Assembly (NCBI GenBank): GCA_019634415.1
Contig: JAHQVJ010000021.1
Location: 54,025 to 118,024, forward strand
Length of the DNA: 64,000 bases
Direction: 5' to 3'
Origin: Myxococcales bacterium
Lineage (GTDB): Bacteria > Myxococcota_A > UBA796 > GCA-2862545
In this document: positions 35,012 to 42,207 of the stretch, one piece after another
Layout of the letters: every line of letters begins with the position of its first letter
Position numbering within the stretch: position 1 is the first letter of the stretch
Translations under genes and position numbers: made by a program
Notes under the pieces: generated by a model
Database searches by the model: none
What the model was told of the DNA's origin: nothing
Seen by the model: the letters and a program-made list of their open reading frames with translations, nothing else

Positions 35012-35080
35012 GAGTGTGGTGTACCACCCTTCCGGTCAGCGAGCCCAAGGAGGCCGAACAAGCCTTGCTGCACAACGATC

Positions 35081-35219
35081 GACGCCCGGGCGGAGAGACC
35101 GCGACCGGGCGTCGGTGGGGTGAAGCTTGGGGCGAGTTCCCTCGACAGGGAGTCGAGGAGGAAGGGGACCGCCGCGCCACGGTTGGGGAGAAGCGCGGCG
35201 GCCCGCCGGTCGTACCGGC
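35081..35219 (-). ncRNA. Candidate structured leader RNA: four tandem perfect hairpins
   Basis: Four consecutive stems occur in 139 bases: 35081-35113 (9 bp plus an inner 4 bp, loop of five), 35140-35158 (CCTCGAC/GTCGAGG, loop AGGGA on the plus strand), 35169-35201 (CCGCCGCGC/GCGCGGCGG) and 35205-35219 (GCCGGT/ACCGGC). A promoter just upstream on the minus strand would put them all in the leader of the gene at 35011. The strand and function are inferred; it fits no RNA family I know. Confidence 0.45.
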
Positions 35220-35225
35220 ACCTCT

Positions 35226-35254
35226 TTTGTACTTCGACGATCATGTAGGGTCAA
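35226..35254 (-). promoter_or_regulatory. Sigma-70-like promoter for the gene at 35011
   Basis: On the minus strand TTGACC (35254-35249) and TACAAA (35231-35226) are separated by 17 bases. Transcription would start near 35219, giving a leader of about 205 nucleotides. Confidence 0.45.
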
Positions 35255-35298
35255 GGCTCATTTTCGAGCACTCAGAGTACCCGGAGAACACTCCAACC

Positions 35299-35455
35299 TG
35301 TGGAAACCCATCGCAGCACAACAGAACAAGCAAGCTGAAACCTTCTCTTTACTCCGCTTCGGCATGTGGAGAAAAAAGAGACCATGGTCGCACGACAAAA
35401 CGAAAACGCCCGTCCGAAGACGGGCGTTTTTCTTGCGTTGTGGATGTCCTGTGGA
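35299..35455. repeat. Cluster of four TGTGGA (DnaA-box-core-like) motifs
   Basis: TGTGGA occurs at 35299, 35365, 35439 and 35450 within 157 bases of relatively AT-rich DNA. The complement TCCACA is the core of the DnaA box TTATCCACA; the best match is TTCTCCACA (complement of 35365-35373). No dnaA, dnaN or rpmH is nearby, so an origin is not claimed. Confidence 0.3.
35403..35431. terminator. Strong bidirectional intrinsic terminator
   Basis: A perfect 12-bp stem AAAACGCCCGTC / GACGGGCGTTTT with a CGAA loop (TTCG on the minus strand, the stable C-UUCG-G type) is followed by a T-run on both strands. It lies 50 bases after the stop of the calcium-repeat gene on the minus strand. Confidence 0.85.
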
Positions 35456-35479
35456 CAGGTGACCCGGCGGTCCGCGTCG

Positions 35480-37087
35480 CTACGGGAAGCTATCGCAAGC
35501 AGCCGGCTCGACGTTGTCACCAGGGACCACGTTCAAGGTCACCGCCGTTCCGGCATCCACCACGCCTGCGACCCGCCAAGACGACTCCGACAGCGAGTCA
35601 CACATGCCATCGAACTCCGGATCCTTCGCCTTGGCCTTCGCGATGTCCAGGTCCAAGAAGAAGTCGACGGTGTAGGTGTCTCCCGCACCGATTCCCGGCA
35701 GCGTGAGGGAGAAGTCTCCGCCAGCCACCACCTCGGTCAGCGCGAGGCCAGTGAATGCCCCGTTGCTGGCCCGGCGCACGATGGCCGTGATCTGGCCATC
35801 GCCGAACCCGGTACCGTCGAGGGTCAAATCTTGGCAAGCATCGGTGACGGCTGCGTCGAAGCCCGATCCGGCGGCAAGGGCCTCCTCCTCGAAGGTCGGG
35901 CAGCCGTCGGTATCGTCGTCGGGGTTCAAGCGATCCGTGGGCGTCATGGGATCGGTGTTGATGTCGACGAGCATGTCGTTCTCGTTCAGCTCGCGCTCGT
36001 CGAAAGTCAGCACCCCGTCGCCGTCATCGTCGTCATCGATGTAGTTGGGGATGCCGTCGCCGTCCAAGTCGTCGTTCGCGGAGGTGCCGTTGTTGTCGAC
36101 GTCCTCGAGGAACGAGAGGATGCTGTCGTCGTCGTCGTCGTCGTCACGGTAGTTGGGCGTTCCGTCGCCGTCGGTGTCGTCGTCGAGGGGGTTGTTGTTC
36201 GCGTTGAGGTCCTCGATGATGGTGTCGACCGAGTCGTTCTCCTCGTCGAGGTCGCGAAAGTCAGGCCGCAGGTCCCCGTCGAGATCGTCATTGCAGGCGT
36301 CCCCGTCGCCATTCGTGTCCTCTTCCATCGTGGTGAGGCCATCGCCGTCGTCGTCGATGTCGAGGAAGTCGAGCACGCCATCCTTGTCGGTGTCGTCGCG
36401 GAGGTTGTCGTCGGCATCGCGAAGGTCGCTGACGACCCGGTTCCCGTCCACGTCCTCGCAGCCTGCAGCCCCATCGTTGTCGTCGTCGGCGTCGATCCAG
36501 TTGGGGATGCCGTCGCCGTCGAAGTCGTCATCGCGGGGATCACCGTTGCCGTTGCCCGCCAAGCGATCCTCGTCTACGCCCGTGACGAAGTCGTCGTCGT
36601 CATCGTCGTCGAGGTAGTTCGGGATGCCGTCGCCATCGAAGTCGTCGTCGCGCGGATCACCGTTGCCGTTGCCCACACGCTTGTCGGAATCCTCCTCGAC
36701 ACTCGGCACTCCGTCGCCGTCATCGTCCTCGTCGATCACGTCGGCGATGTCGTCGCGATCCGTGTCGTTCGGGTTGTTGGGATCGCCACCCACCTCGATG
36801 AAGTCGTTGACGCCGTCGCCGTCCGAGTCTGCGTTGTTGGGATCGGATCCGAGGATCTCCTCCTGGCAGTCGGTGAGGTTGTCACCATCGTCGTCGTCGA
36901 CCTTGTCCTCGGTGGTCTCCACGCCGTCGAAGGGCGGACAGGGCCATCCCTCCACCACCTCGGGCGGAAGAATGTCGGGGAAGGTGACGTTGGGCTCGGT
37001 GGGGTCGGACACGTCTGGCTCGGCTTCTCCAGCACAGCTGGAGATCACCAGGACGCAAGCAAGGGAGAGGGTGGGTCGAAAGAGCAT
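35480..37087 (-). CDS. Acidic calcium-repeat (thrombospondin type 3-like) lipoprotein
   Basis: A 535-residue surface lipoprotein. The signal MLFRPTLSLACVLVISSC (Cys18) is followed by about 300 residues of thrombospondin type 3-like repeats, dense in D-x-D-G-D-G-x-x-D (NADSDGDGVNDF, DDFDGDGIPNYLDDDDDDD), which bind calcium in the family. Residues 400-535 form a beta-rich domain with cysteines (GFGDGQITAIVRRASNGAF). Two 60-bp units 117 bp apart show recent internal duplication. GAGG lies eight bases before ATG 37087, and TATATAG occurs upstream as a possible -10. The repeats also open a long meaningless frame on the other strand. Confidence 0.85.
   Translation of the reverse strand: MLFRPTLSLACVLVISSCAGEAEPDVSDPTEPNVTFPDILPPEVVEGWPCPPFDGVETTEDKVDDDDGDNLTDCQEEILGSDPNNADSDGDGVNDFIEVGGDPNNPNDTDRDDIADVIDEDDDGDGVPSVEEDSDKRVGNGNGDPRDDDFDGDGIPNYLDDDDDDDFVTGVDEDRLAGNGNGDPRDDDFDGDGIPNWIDADDDNDGAAGCEDVDGNRVVSDLRDADDNLRDDTDKDGVLDFLDIDDDGDGLTTMEEDTNGDGDACNDDLDGDLRPDFRDLDEENDSVDTIIEDLNANNNPLDDDTDGDGTPNYRDDDDDDDSILSFLEDVDNNGTSANDDLDGDGIPNYIDDDDDGDGVLTFDERELNENDMLVDINTDPMTPTDRLNPDDDTDGCPTFEEEALAAGSGFDAAVTDACQDLTLDGTGFGDGQITAIVRRASNGAFTGLALTEVVAGGDFSLTLPGIGAGDTYTVDFFLDLDIAKAKAKDPEFDGMCDSLSESSWRVAGVVDAGTAVTLNVVPGDNVEPAACDSFP
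36501..36560 (-). repeat. Internal repeat unit 1 of the calcium-repeat gene
   Basis: This 60-bp unit encodes the block GNGNGDPRDDDFDGDGIPN. It recurs 117 bp away at 36618-36677 with only a few substitutions, in the same frame (39 codons apart). Confidence 0.7.
36618..36677 (-). repeat. Internal repeat unit 2 of the calcium-repeat gene
   Basis: Nearly identical partner of the unit at 36501-36560, in frame; together they mark a 117-bp tandem duplication inside the gene. Confidence 0.7.
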
Positions 37088-37205
37088 GTTCAGACCTCGA
37101 GACCAGAGACGTCGGATTCGATGGTAGCGCCGTGAGCGGAACGCGCCGCACTATATACCTACTGGAGCTTCGTGGCAGGTCGCAGCCAGAGGTAAACCCG
37201 AACCT

Positions 37206-40200
37206 TCATCGAAAGTCCCGGGAGCGGATGGTGAGGTCGGACAGGCCTCGCGGTGGTTCTGGCGAGTCTTCGGAGTGGGACCATGCGGATTGCGGAGCAC
37301 GTTCCGAGTCCGGAATCCCGCTCGAGTCGGGATCGGGCAGCGCCCAGAAGCGCTCCACCAACACGCTCACAGCGTCGTCATGGCGCTGCAGCGTGCCATC
37401 GGCGCCGAGCAGGGAAGACGTGCGTGCCAGACGCCGGAACGCGGCCCAGATCTTGGGCCAGACCACGAGGTTGGCCATGGCCGTCTCGTCTTCGAAGGTC
37501 ATGAAGACGACCCCCGAGGCCGTTCCAGGGCGCTGTCGGGACGAGACCAGCCCCGCGATGCGCACCTCCTGACCCGGAGGGAGTGTGGTGAGCAGCTGCA
37601 GCGGGGACACGCCCATGGGCGTGAGCTGACGGCGAAGGAGCTCCAGCGGATGGCGCTCGACGGACAACCCCACGGCTCGGTAGTCCGCCTTGAGACGTTC
37701 GAGTGCGTCCTGCACGGGGAGATCCGGTGTCGGCTCCTTCCGCTCCACCTCGGCGAACAGCGGCAGGTCCGTCCACAGCCCCTGGAGCACCCAGGCTGCC
37801 CGTCTTCGATCTTCCCCCGCCACCTGCGCCAGGGCACCCGCCTCCGCGAGCGCCTCGAGCCGCGCTCGATCCAGACCACTCCGTCGAGCGAGGTCCGCGA
37901 GACTGGAGAAGGCTCGTGCCTCTCGGGCCAGTACGAGCGCTTCGACGTGCTCCTCTCCCAGAGAGCGAACGAGCCTCAAGCCGACGCGGATCGCATGCCC
38001 TCCGTCGTCGGTCCGCTCCAGCGTGCAGTCGAAGGTCGAGCGCATCACGCAGGGGCCCCGCACCTCCACGCCGTGGCGCTGCGCATCCGCCAGCAGAGCG
38101 CGAGGGCTGTAGAACCCCATGGGTTGGCTGTTGATCAGAGCTGCCGCGAACGCTGCGGGGTAGTGGCACTTCAGCCAGCCAGAGATGTAGACCAGCAGCG
38201 CAAAGCTGGCAGCATGGGACTCGGGGAAACCATACTCGCCGAACCCCAGGATCTGGGCAAAGACCGCGTTCGCATAGTCGCGGGTGATGCCGCTCTTCAC
38301 CATCCCCTCCACCAGACGGGTTCCCATCTCGTGCAGGTTCCCCCGCTTGCGCCAGGCCCCCATCGCCCGACGAAGCTGGTCCGCTTCACCGCCCGTGAAC
38401 CCCCCCACCGCGACAGCCATCGCCATGACCTGCTCTTGGAAGAGTGGAACACCGAGGGTGCGCTCGAGGATGGGAACCAGCGCCGGGTGAGCGTAGGTCA
38501 CGGGCTCCTCGCCCCCTCGCCGACGGAGATACGGGTGGACCATTCCACCCTGGATGGGCCCCGGCCTCACGATCGCGACCTCGATGACGAGATCGTAGAA
38601 GCACTTCGGCTTCAAGCGCGGCAGCATCGACATCTGAGCGCGGCTCTCGATCTGGAAGACCCCCACCGTGTCGGCCTTGCAGAACATGTCGTAGACGGCA
38701 GCGTCCTCGGCGGGCACGCTCGACAGCGTGAGGCTCGGCCCCCCCATCCCTTCGATGAGATCGAAGGCCTTCCGGATGGCGGTGAGCATCCCGAGCCCGA
38801 GGACGTCCACCTTCACGAAGTCGAGCACGTCGATGTCGTACTTGTCCCACTGCAGGACGGTGCGATCGTCCATGGTGGCCGGCTCCACGGGCACCAGATC
38901 GTGCAGAGAGCCAGCAGCGATGACGAAGCCACCGACATGGATGGACAGGTGCCGCGGGAATCCTGCCAGCTCTGAGGCCACCTGCAGCGTGGCACGGATT
39001 CCCTCGGACTCGGGATCCAGGCCTGCCTCCCGCACCAGCTCGGCCACGTCCTCGGCGGGAGGAACAAAGGCGGAAACCCTCCCTCCCTCGTGGGGCTCGG
39101 ACCACTTCTCGGCTGGACGTCCGCTCGCCACCTCCGACGGATCGGGCATCTCGATGCCCGCTGACCAACGATCGAGGGACTTCGCGAGTCGATCCACCTG
39201 GTCGAGGGAGAGACCGAACACCTTCCCCACGTCGCGAATCGCCGAGCGCTGGCGGTAGCAGATGAACTCGTTGACCATCGCCGCTCGGTCTCGCCCATAG
39301 CGCTCGTAGATGTACTGAATCACCTCCTCACGACGCTCGTGCTCGAAGTCGACGTCGATGTCGGGTGGCTCCCCACGCTCCTTGCTGATGAACCGCTCGA
39401 ACAGGAGCTGGGTTCTCCCAGGATCCACCTCGGTGATGCCGAGCGCGTAGCACACCGACGAGTTCGCAGCGGACCCACGCCCTTGGCAGAGAATCCCTCG
39501 ACTCCGTGCGAACGCCACCACGTCGTGCACGGTCAGGAAATAGGACGGGAAGTCCAGCTCCTCGATGATGCCGAGCTCGGTGACGACATTGGCCTGCACC
39601 TTGTCGGGAACCCCATCTGGATAGCGGTCGGCGAGTCCTGCACGCGTGAGCTCACGGAGCCAGCTCATGGGTGAGTGGCCGGAGGGCACGACCTCCGTGG
39701 GGTAGCCGTACCGCAGCTCCGACAGCGAGAAGGTACAGCGCTCCGCGAGCCGCCTCGCGTGCTCGATGGCGCGAGGCCACTGGGCATACCGCCTCGAGAA
39801 CTCGGCCTCCGTCAGCAGCCCTCGCTCCTCGTTCGCCATGACGCCCCGCCCCACCGAAGCCAGCTGCGTGCGCTTGCGGATGCAGGTCAAGACGTCCGAT
39901 AGGAGCTTCCTCGTCGGATCGTGGAATCGAACGTCGTTGGTCGCCGCGAGTCCAACGTCGAGTCGAGCCGCGAGGTCGAGGGCCCAGCGCACCCGAGGAC
40001 CATCCGCAGGCGTGAGATCGCGCGAGAGAGCCACCGCGAGCCTGTCGCCGAAGGCCTCCCGCAGCACACGCGCCTCCGGCTCCCTCCAGCCAGGGCGGAG
40101 CAGGCAGATCAGCCCCTCGTGTTGCTCCGCCAGCACGCTCAGGGGCACGCGGGCTCGGCCCTTGGGCTCCTCCCGCCGGCCCAGCGTGAGGATCCGACAC

Positions 40201-40463
40201 AGGCTCGACCATCCGGCGATCTCGGAGACGAGCATCACAGCGGAGGGCTGCTCGCGAATGGTGAGGCTCGCACCGCACAGGAGATGGACGCCGTGATCGG
40301 ATGCGGCCTTGTGGGCCTGGACGAGGCCATACACCGAGTCCCGATCAGCGACCCCTAGATGCCCGACACCACTCCGAGCAGCCGCCTCCACGAGCTCGTG
40401 GGGCTGAGACGCCCCATCGAGGAGAGAGAAGCACGAACGGGACAGCAGCTCGGCGTAGGGCAC
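37206..40463 (-). CDS. dnaE2: Error-prone DNA polymerase III alpha-like subunit DnaE2 (ImuC)
   Basis: A 1085-residue C-family polymerase of the DnaE2/ImuC type, which carries out damage-induced mutagenic synthesis. The N-terminal PHP domain starts PYAELLSRSCFSLLDGASQPHELVEAA. The polymerase core has GRGSAANSSVCYALGITEVDP and PPDIDVDFEHERREEVIQYIY, with the catalytic aspartates, and QEQVMAMAVAVGGFTGGEADQLRRAMG. It ends with the OB-fold and IRSRDFR typical of ImuC. It starts at GTG 40463. The usual partners imuA and imuB are not beside it. A CGTGCGTTCAGT motif 19 bases upstream suggests LexA control. Confidence 0.94.
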   Translation of the reverse strand: MPYAELLSRSCFSLLDGASQPHELVEAAARSGVGHLGVADRDSVYGLVQAHKAASDHGVHLLCGASLTIREQPSAVMLVSEIAGWSSLCRILTLGRREEPKGRARVPLSVLAEQHEGLICLLRPGWREPEARVLREAFGDRLAVALSRDLTPADGPRVRWALDLAARLDVGLAATNDVRFHDPTRKLLSDVLTCIRKRTQLASVGRGVMANEERGLLTEAEFSRRYAQWPRAIEHARRLAERCTFSLSELRYGYPTEVVPSGHSPMSWLRELTRAGLADRYPDGVPDKVQANVVTELGIIEELDFPSYFLTVHDVVAFARSRGILCQGRGSAANSSVCYALGITEVDPGRTQLLFERFISKERGEPPDIDVDFEHERREEVIQYIYERYGRDRAAMVNEFICYRQRSAIRDVGKVFGLSLDQVDRLAKSLDRWSAGIEMPDPSEVASGRPAEKWSEPHEGGRVSAFVPPAEDVAELVREAGLDPESEGIRATLQVASELAGFPRHLSIHVGGFVIAAGSLHDLVPVEPATMDDRTVLQWDKYDIDVLDFVKVDVLGLGMLTAIRKAFDLIEGMGGPSLTLSSVPAEDAAVYDMFCKADTVGVFQIESRAQMSMLPRLKPKCFYDLVIEVAIVRPGPIQGGMVHPYLRRRGGEEPVTYAHPALVPILERTLGVPLFQEQVMAMAVAVGGFTGGEADQLRRAMGAWRKRGNLHEMGTRLVEGMVKSGITRDYANAVFAQILGFGEYGFPESHAASFALLVYISGWLKCHYPAAFAAALINSQPMGFYSPRALLADAQRHGVEVRGPCVMRSTFDCTLERTDDGGHAIRVGLRLVRSLGEEHVEALVLAREARAFSSLADLARRSGLDRARLEALAEAGALAQVAGEDRRRAAWVLQGLWTDLPLFAEVERKEPTPDLPVQDALERLKADYRAVGLSVERHPLELLRRQLTPMGVSPLQLLTTLPPGQEVRIAGLVSSRQRPGTASGVVFMTFEDETAMANLVVWPKIWAAFRRLARTSSLLGADGTLQRHDDAVSVLVERFWALPDPDSSGIPDSERAPQSAWSHSEDSPEPPRGLSDLTIRSRDFR

Positions 40464-40481
40464 GCGTGAACCTACCGCACT

Positions 40482-40493
40482 ACTGAACGCACG
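40482..40493 (-). promoter_or_regulatory. LexA-box-like motif upstream of dnaE2
   Basis: CGTGCGTTCAGT on the minus strand, 19-30 bases before the GTG start. It differs by one base from the motif in the SOS box at 32930-32941 and resembles the LexA motif reported for Myxococcus xanthus, which contains Y-GTTCAG (recalled, not searched). Confidence 0.45.
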
Positions 40494-40526
40494 TCCACCT
40501 ATGCTCTGTTCAAGCGAGCAAGCCTG

Positions 40527-41018
40527 TCAGTGAGACCCAGCGAAGACCTGCGTCCACAGGGAGATCGACCCATCGGGGAAGTACCCGATCCCGATGACCT
40601 CGTAGTCGGGGTTCATGATGTTCTGGCAGTGGCCAGGGCTCGACATCCACCCATCCACCACCGTCGACGGCGTCAGCGTTCCCAGCGCCAGGTTCTCCCC
40701 CCAGGGGTAGGCGCCCCCGAACAGGGCCACCTCGAGGCGGTCCCCCACGTCGTCGCCATCTGGGTTGTCGTGGGCGAAGAAGTCACGCAACGCCATGTCT
40801 TCGCTGTGGCCCCGGGCCACGTCCCGCAGCACGGTGTCCATCTCGAGCGGCCCCGCACCACCACGAACGTCCACGCCACCACAGGAGGTGGCCGTGGCAC
40901 GTGCTTCGTTGGTGTGAACCAGGACCTCGTCCTCGAAGGCTCGCCACTCCGACGGCCACTCGGATGCGCCACAGCCGAGGAGCGTTCCACACCCCATCGA
41001 CCAGACGACGACCCTCAT
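40527..41018 (-). CDS. CAP/SCP-domain lipoprotein
   Basis: A 163-residue protein with signal MRVVVWSMGCGTLLGC (lipidation probably at Cys16) and a complete CAP (SCP/TAPS) domain: EDEVLVHTNEARATATSC, HSEDMALRDFFAHDNPDGDD, WGENLALGTLTPSTVVDGWMSSPGHCQNIMNP and VIGIGYFPDG. The CAP cavity residues His (HSEDM, SPGH) and Glu (GENL) are kept. Bacterial CAP proteins are extracellular with unclear roles. ATG 41018 overlaps the sigma-factor stop, so it is translated after it. Confidence 0.87.
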   Translation of the reverse strand: MRVVVWSMGCGTLLGCGASEWPSEWRAFEDEVLVHTNEARATATSCGGVDVRGGAGPLEMDTVLRDVARGHSEDMALRDFFAHDNPDGDDVGDRLEVALFGGAYPWGENLALGTLTPSTVVDGWMSSPGHCQNIMNPDYEVIGIGYFPDGSISLWTQVFAGSH

Positions 41019-42040
41019 GCCGACTCTCGAATCCGGCCCTGGTCGCGCAGCGCTCGCAGTGCTTCCTTCTCGAGCTGTCGCACCCGCTCACGAGACAGCG
41101 ACATCAACCGCCCCACCTCGGCGAGGCTCTTCGGCTGGTCTCCATCGAGGCCGAACCGAGAGGTCACCACGAACCGCTGGCGCTCGTCGAGATCCTCCAC
41201 GGCAGCCAGGGCGCGATGGGTCTCTTGCCGCTCCATGGCGTCCACCAGCGGATCGATCGCCTGGTCATCCGAGAGGACTCCCCCGAGGGGACGAGAGCGA
41301 GGCCCCTCCTCCATCGGCTCGTCCAACGACACGGCCTCACCGCGAGACAGCAGGAACTCCGCCCGCTCGCGATCGACGCCCGCCTCGTCGGCCAGCTCGG
41401 CGATGGTCCACTCACCGCCGCCCTGCTCGTGATCTCGCTGCGCCTTGCGCAGGTTGCGGAGCTGCTCCACCGCCGCTCCGGGCAACCGGACGACACGGCC
41501 GTTCTGATCGATGGCGCGCGTGATCTGCGCCCGCACCCACCAGCGCGCGTAGGTGCTGAACCTGAGACCGCGCTCGGGATCGAAGCGCTTGGCCGCCCTC
41601 AGCAGGCCTACGTAGCCCTCCTGCGTGAGGTCCGAGCGATCCATCATCCGACTGGCCAGCTTCCTGGCCTCGTGGAAAGCGATTCGCTGTTGCGACATGG
41701 CCAGCCGCCAGCGGAGGCCGTCGGCCTCGTTCCAAGCAGCCATGGCAGCCCGCGCCTTGCTTCGCAGGGACTTGTCCTCTCGAGACGCGACCCACGCCTT
41801 GTGGACGGCTTCCTCCAGGTTCTCGACCCAACCGGCACGCGTCTTGTAGCGACCGGAGGGTACCCGTCCGAGGATGTCCTCGACGCAGGCCACCCCCTGA
41901 AGGTGTTCCTTCGCCTCCAGCTCCGCACGAACGATTCGTCGACCGAGATCGATCTCTTCGTTGGCGTCCAGCTCGTTGAAGTTCTCGAACAAAGCAGTAC
42001 TCCCCTGCACGAAGCCTCTAGGGGCGGAATCTGGACTCAT
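41015..42040 (-). CDS. Sigma-70 family (RpoD/RpoS-group) RNA polymerase sigma factor
   Basis: A 341-residue group 2-like sigma factor. Region 2 is MMDRSDLTQEGYVGLLRAAKRFDPERGLRFSTYARWWVRAQITRAI (about 130-175), region 3 is AELADEAGVDRERAEFLL, and region 4 is DERQRFVVTSRFGLDGDQPKSLAEVGRLMSLSRERVRQLEKEALRAL. An N-terminal 1.2 segment (NELDANEEIDLGRRIVRAEL) is present and region 1.1 is missing. Start choice is open: ATG 42040 is centred in a perfect palindrome and has no ribosome-binding site, while GTG 42010 (AGAGG) and TTG 41992 (AGGGGAG) do have one. It is co-translated with a CAP lipoprotein. Confidence 0.9.
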   Translation of the reverse strand: MSPDSAPRGFVQGSTALFENFNELDANEEIDLGRRIVRAELEAKEHLQGVACVEDILGRVPSGRYKTRAGWVENLEEAVHKAWVASREDKSLRSKARAAMAAWNEADGLRWRLAMSQQRIAFHEARKLASRMMDRSDLTQEGYVGLLRAAKRFDPERGLRFSTYARWWVRAQITRAIDQNGRVVRLPGAAVEQLRNLRKAQRDHEQGGGEWTIAELADEAGVDRERAEFLLSRGEAVSLDEPMEEGPRSRPLGGVLSDDQAIDPLVDAMERQETHRALAAVEDLDERQRFVVTSRFGLDGDQPKSLAEVGRLMSLSRERVRQLEKEALRALRDQGRIRESA

Positions 42041-42051
42041 GAGTCCAGATT
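42028..42051. promoter_or_regulatory. Perfect 24-bp palindrome at the sigma-factor start
   Basis: The half-site AATCTGGACTCA is followed directly by its exact complement. The centre falls inside the CATG that holds the annotated ATG. It could be an operator for a dimeric regulator or a hairpin that hides the start codon. Confidence 0.65.
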
Positions 42052-42207
42052 AATCACGGAGACGTTACACCACAACCGCTCGACGCTCCCCCGCTGCGAC
42101 CCTCTCGAGCCCAAGATCGGGGACAACACAACGTTCTGGCACCCTCTGGTGGACGACGCCCACGCGGAATCGGGACGATTGAAGACGATTCGAGGTACGC
42201 TCTGTAG

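Larger units (their letters stand above)
35012..35479. other. Gene-free 468-bp region with structured leader, terminator and TGTGGA cluster
   Basis: No convincing gene lies here. From left to right it holds four tandem hairpins (35081-35219), a sigma-70-like promoter on the minus strand, a stretch of lower GC with repeated TGTGGA motifs, and a strong bidirectional terminator (35403-35430). A 78-codon frame on the minus strand (35008-35244) overlaps the next ATG, but the promoter lies inside its start and it has no clear ribosome-binding site. Confidence 0.6.

Noticed and set aside
35008..35244. A 78-codon minus-strand frame overlapping the ATG at 35011
   Set aside because: The predicted promoter lies within its first codons, there is no ribosome-binding site, and the DNA is better explained by tandem hairpins.
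35366..37135. A 589-codon open frame on the plus strand opposite the calcium-repeat gene
   Set aside because: It mirrors the GAC/GAT-rich repeats of the minus-strand gene, giving Val/Ile-rich low-complexity protein without a start region, and the minus strand has a lipoprotein signal and calcium motifs.
42137..42152. TGGCAC upstream of the beta-helix gene as a sigma-54 promoter
   Set aside because: The -12 GC is missing at the required 10-bp spacing.
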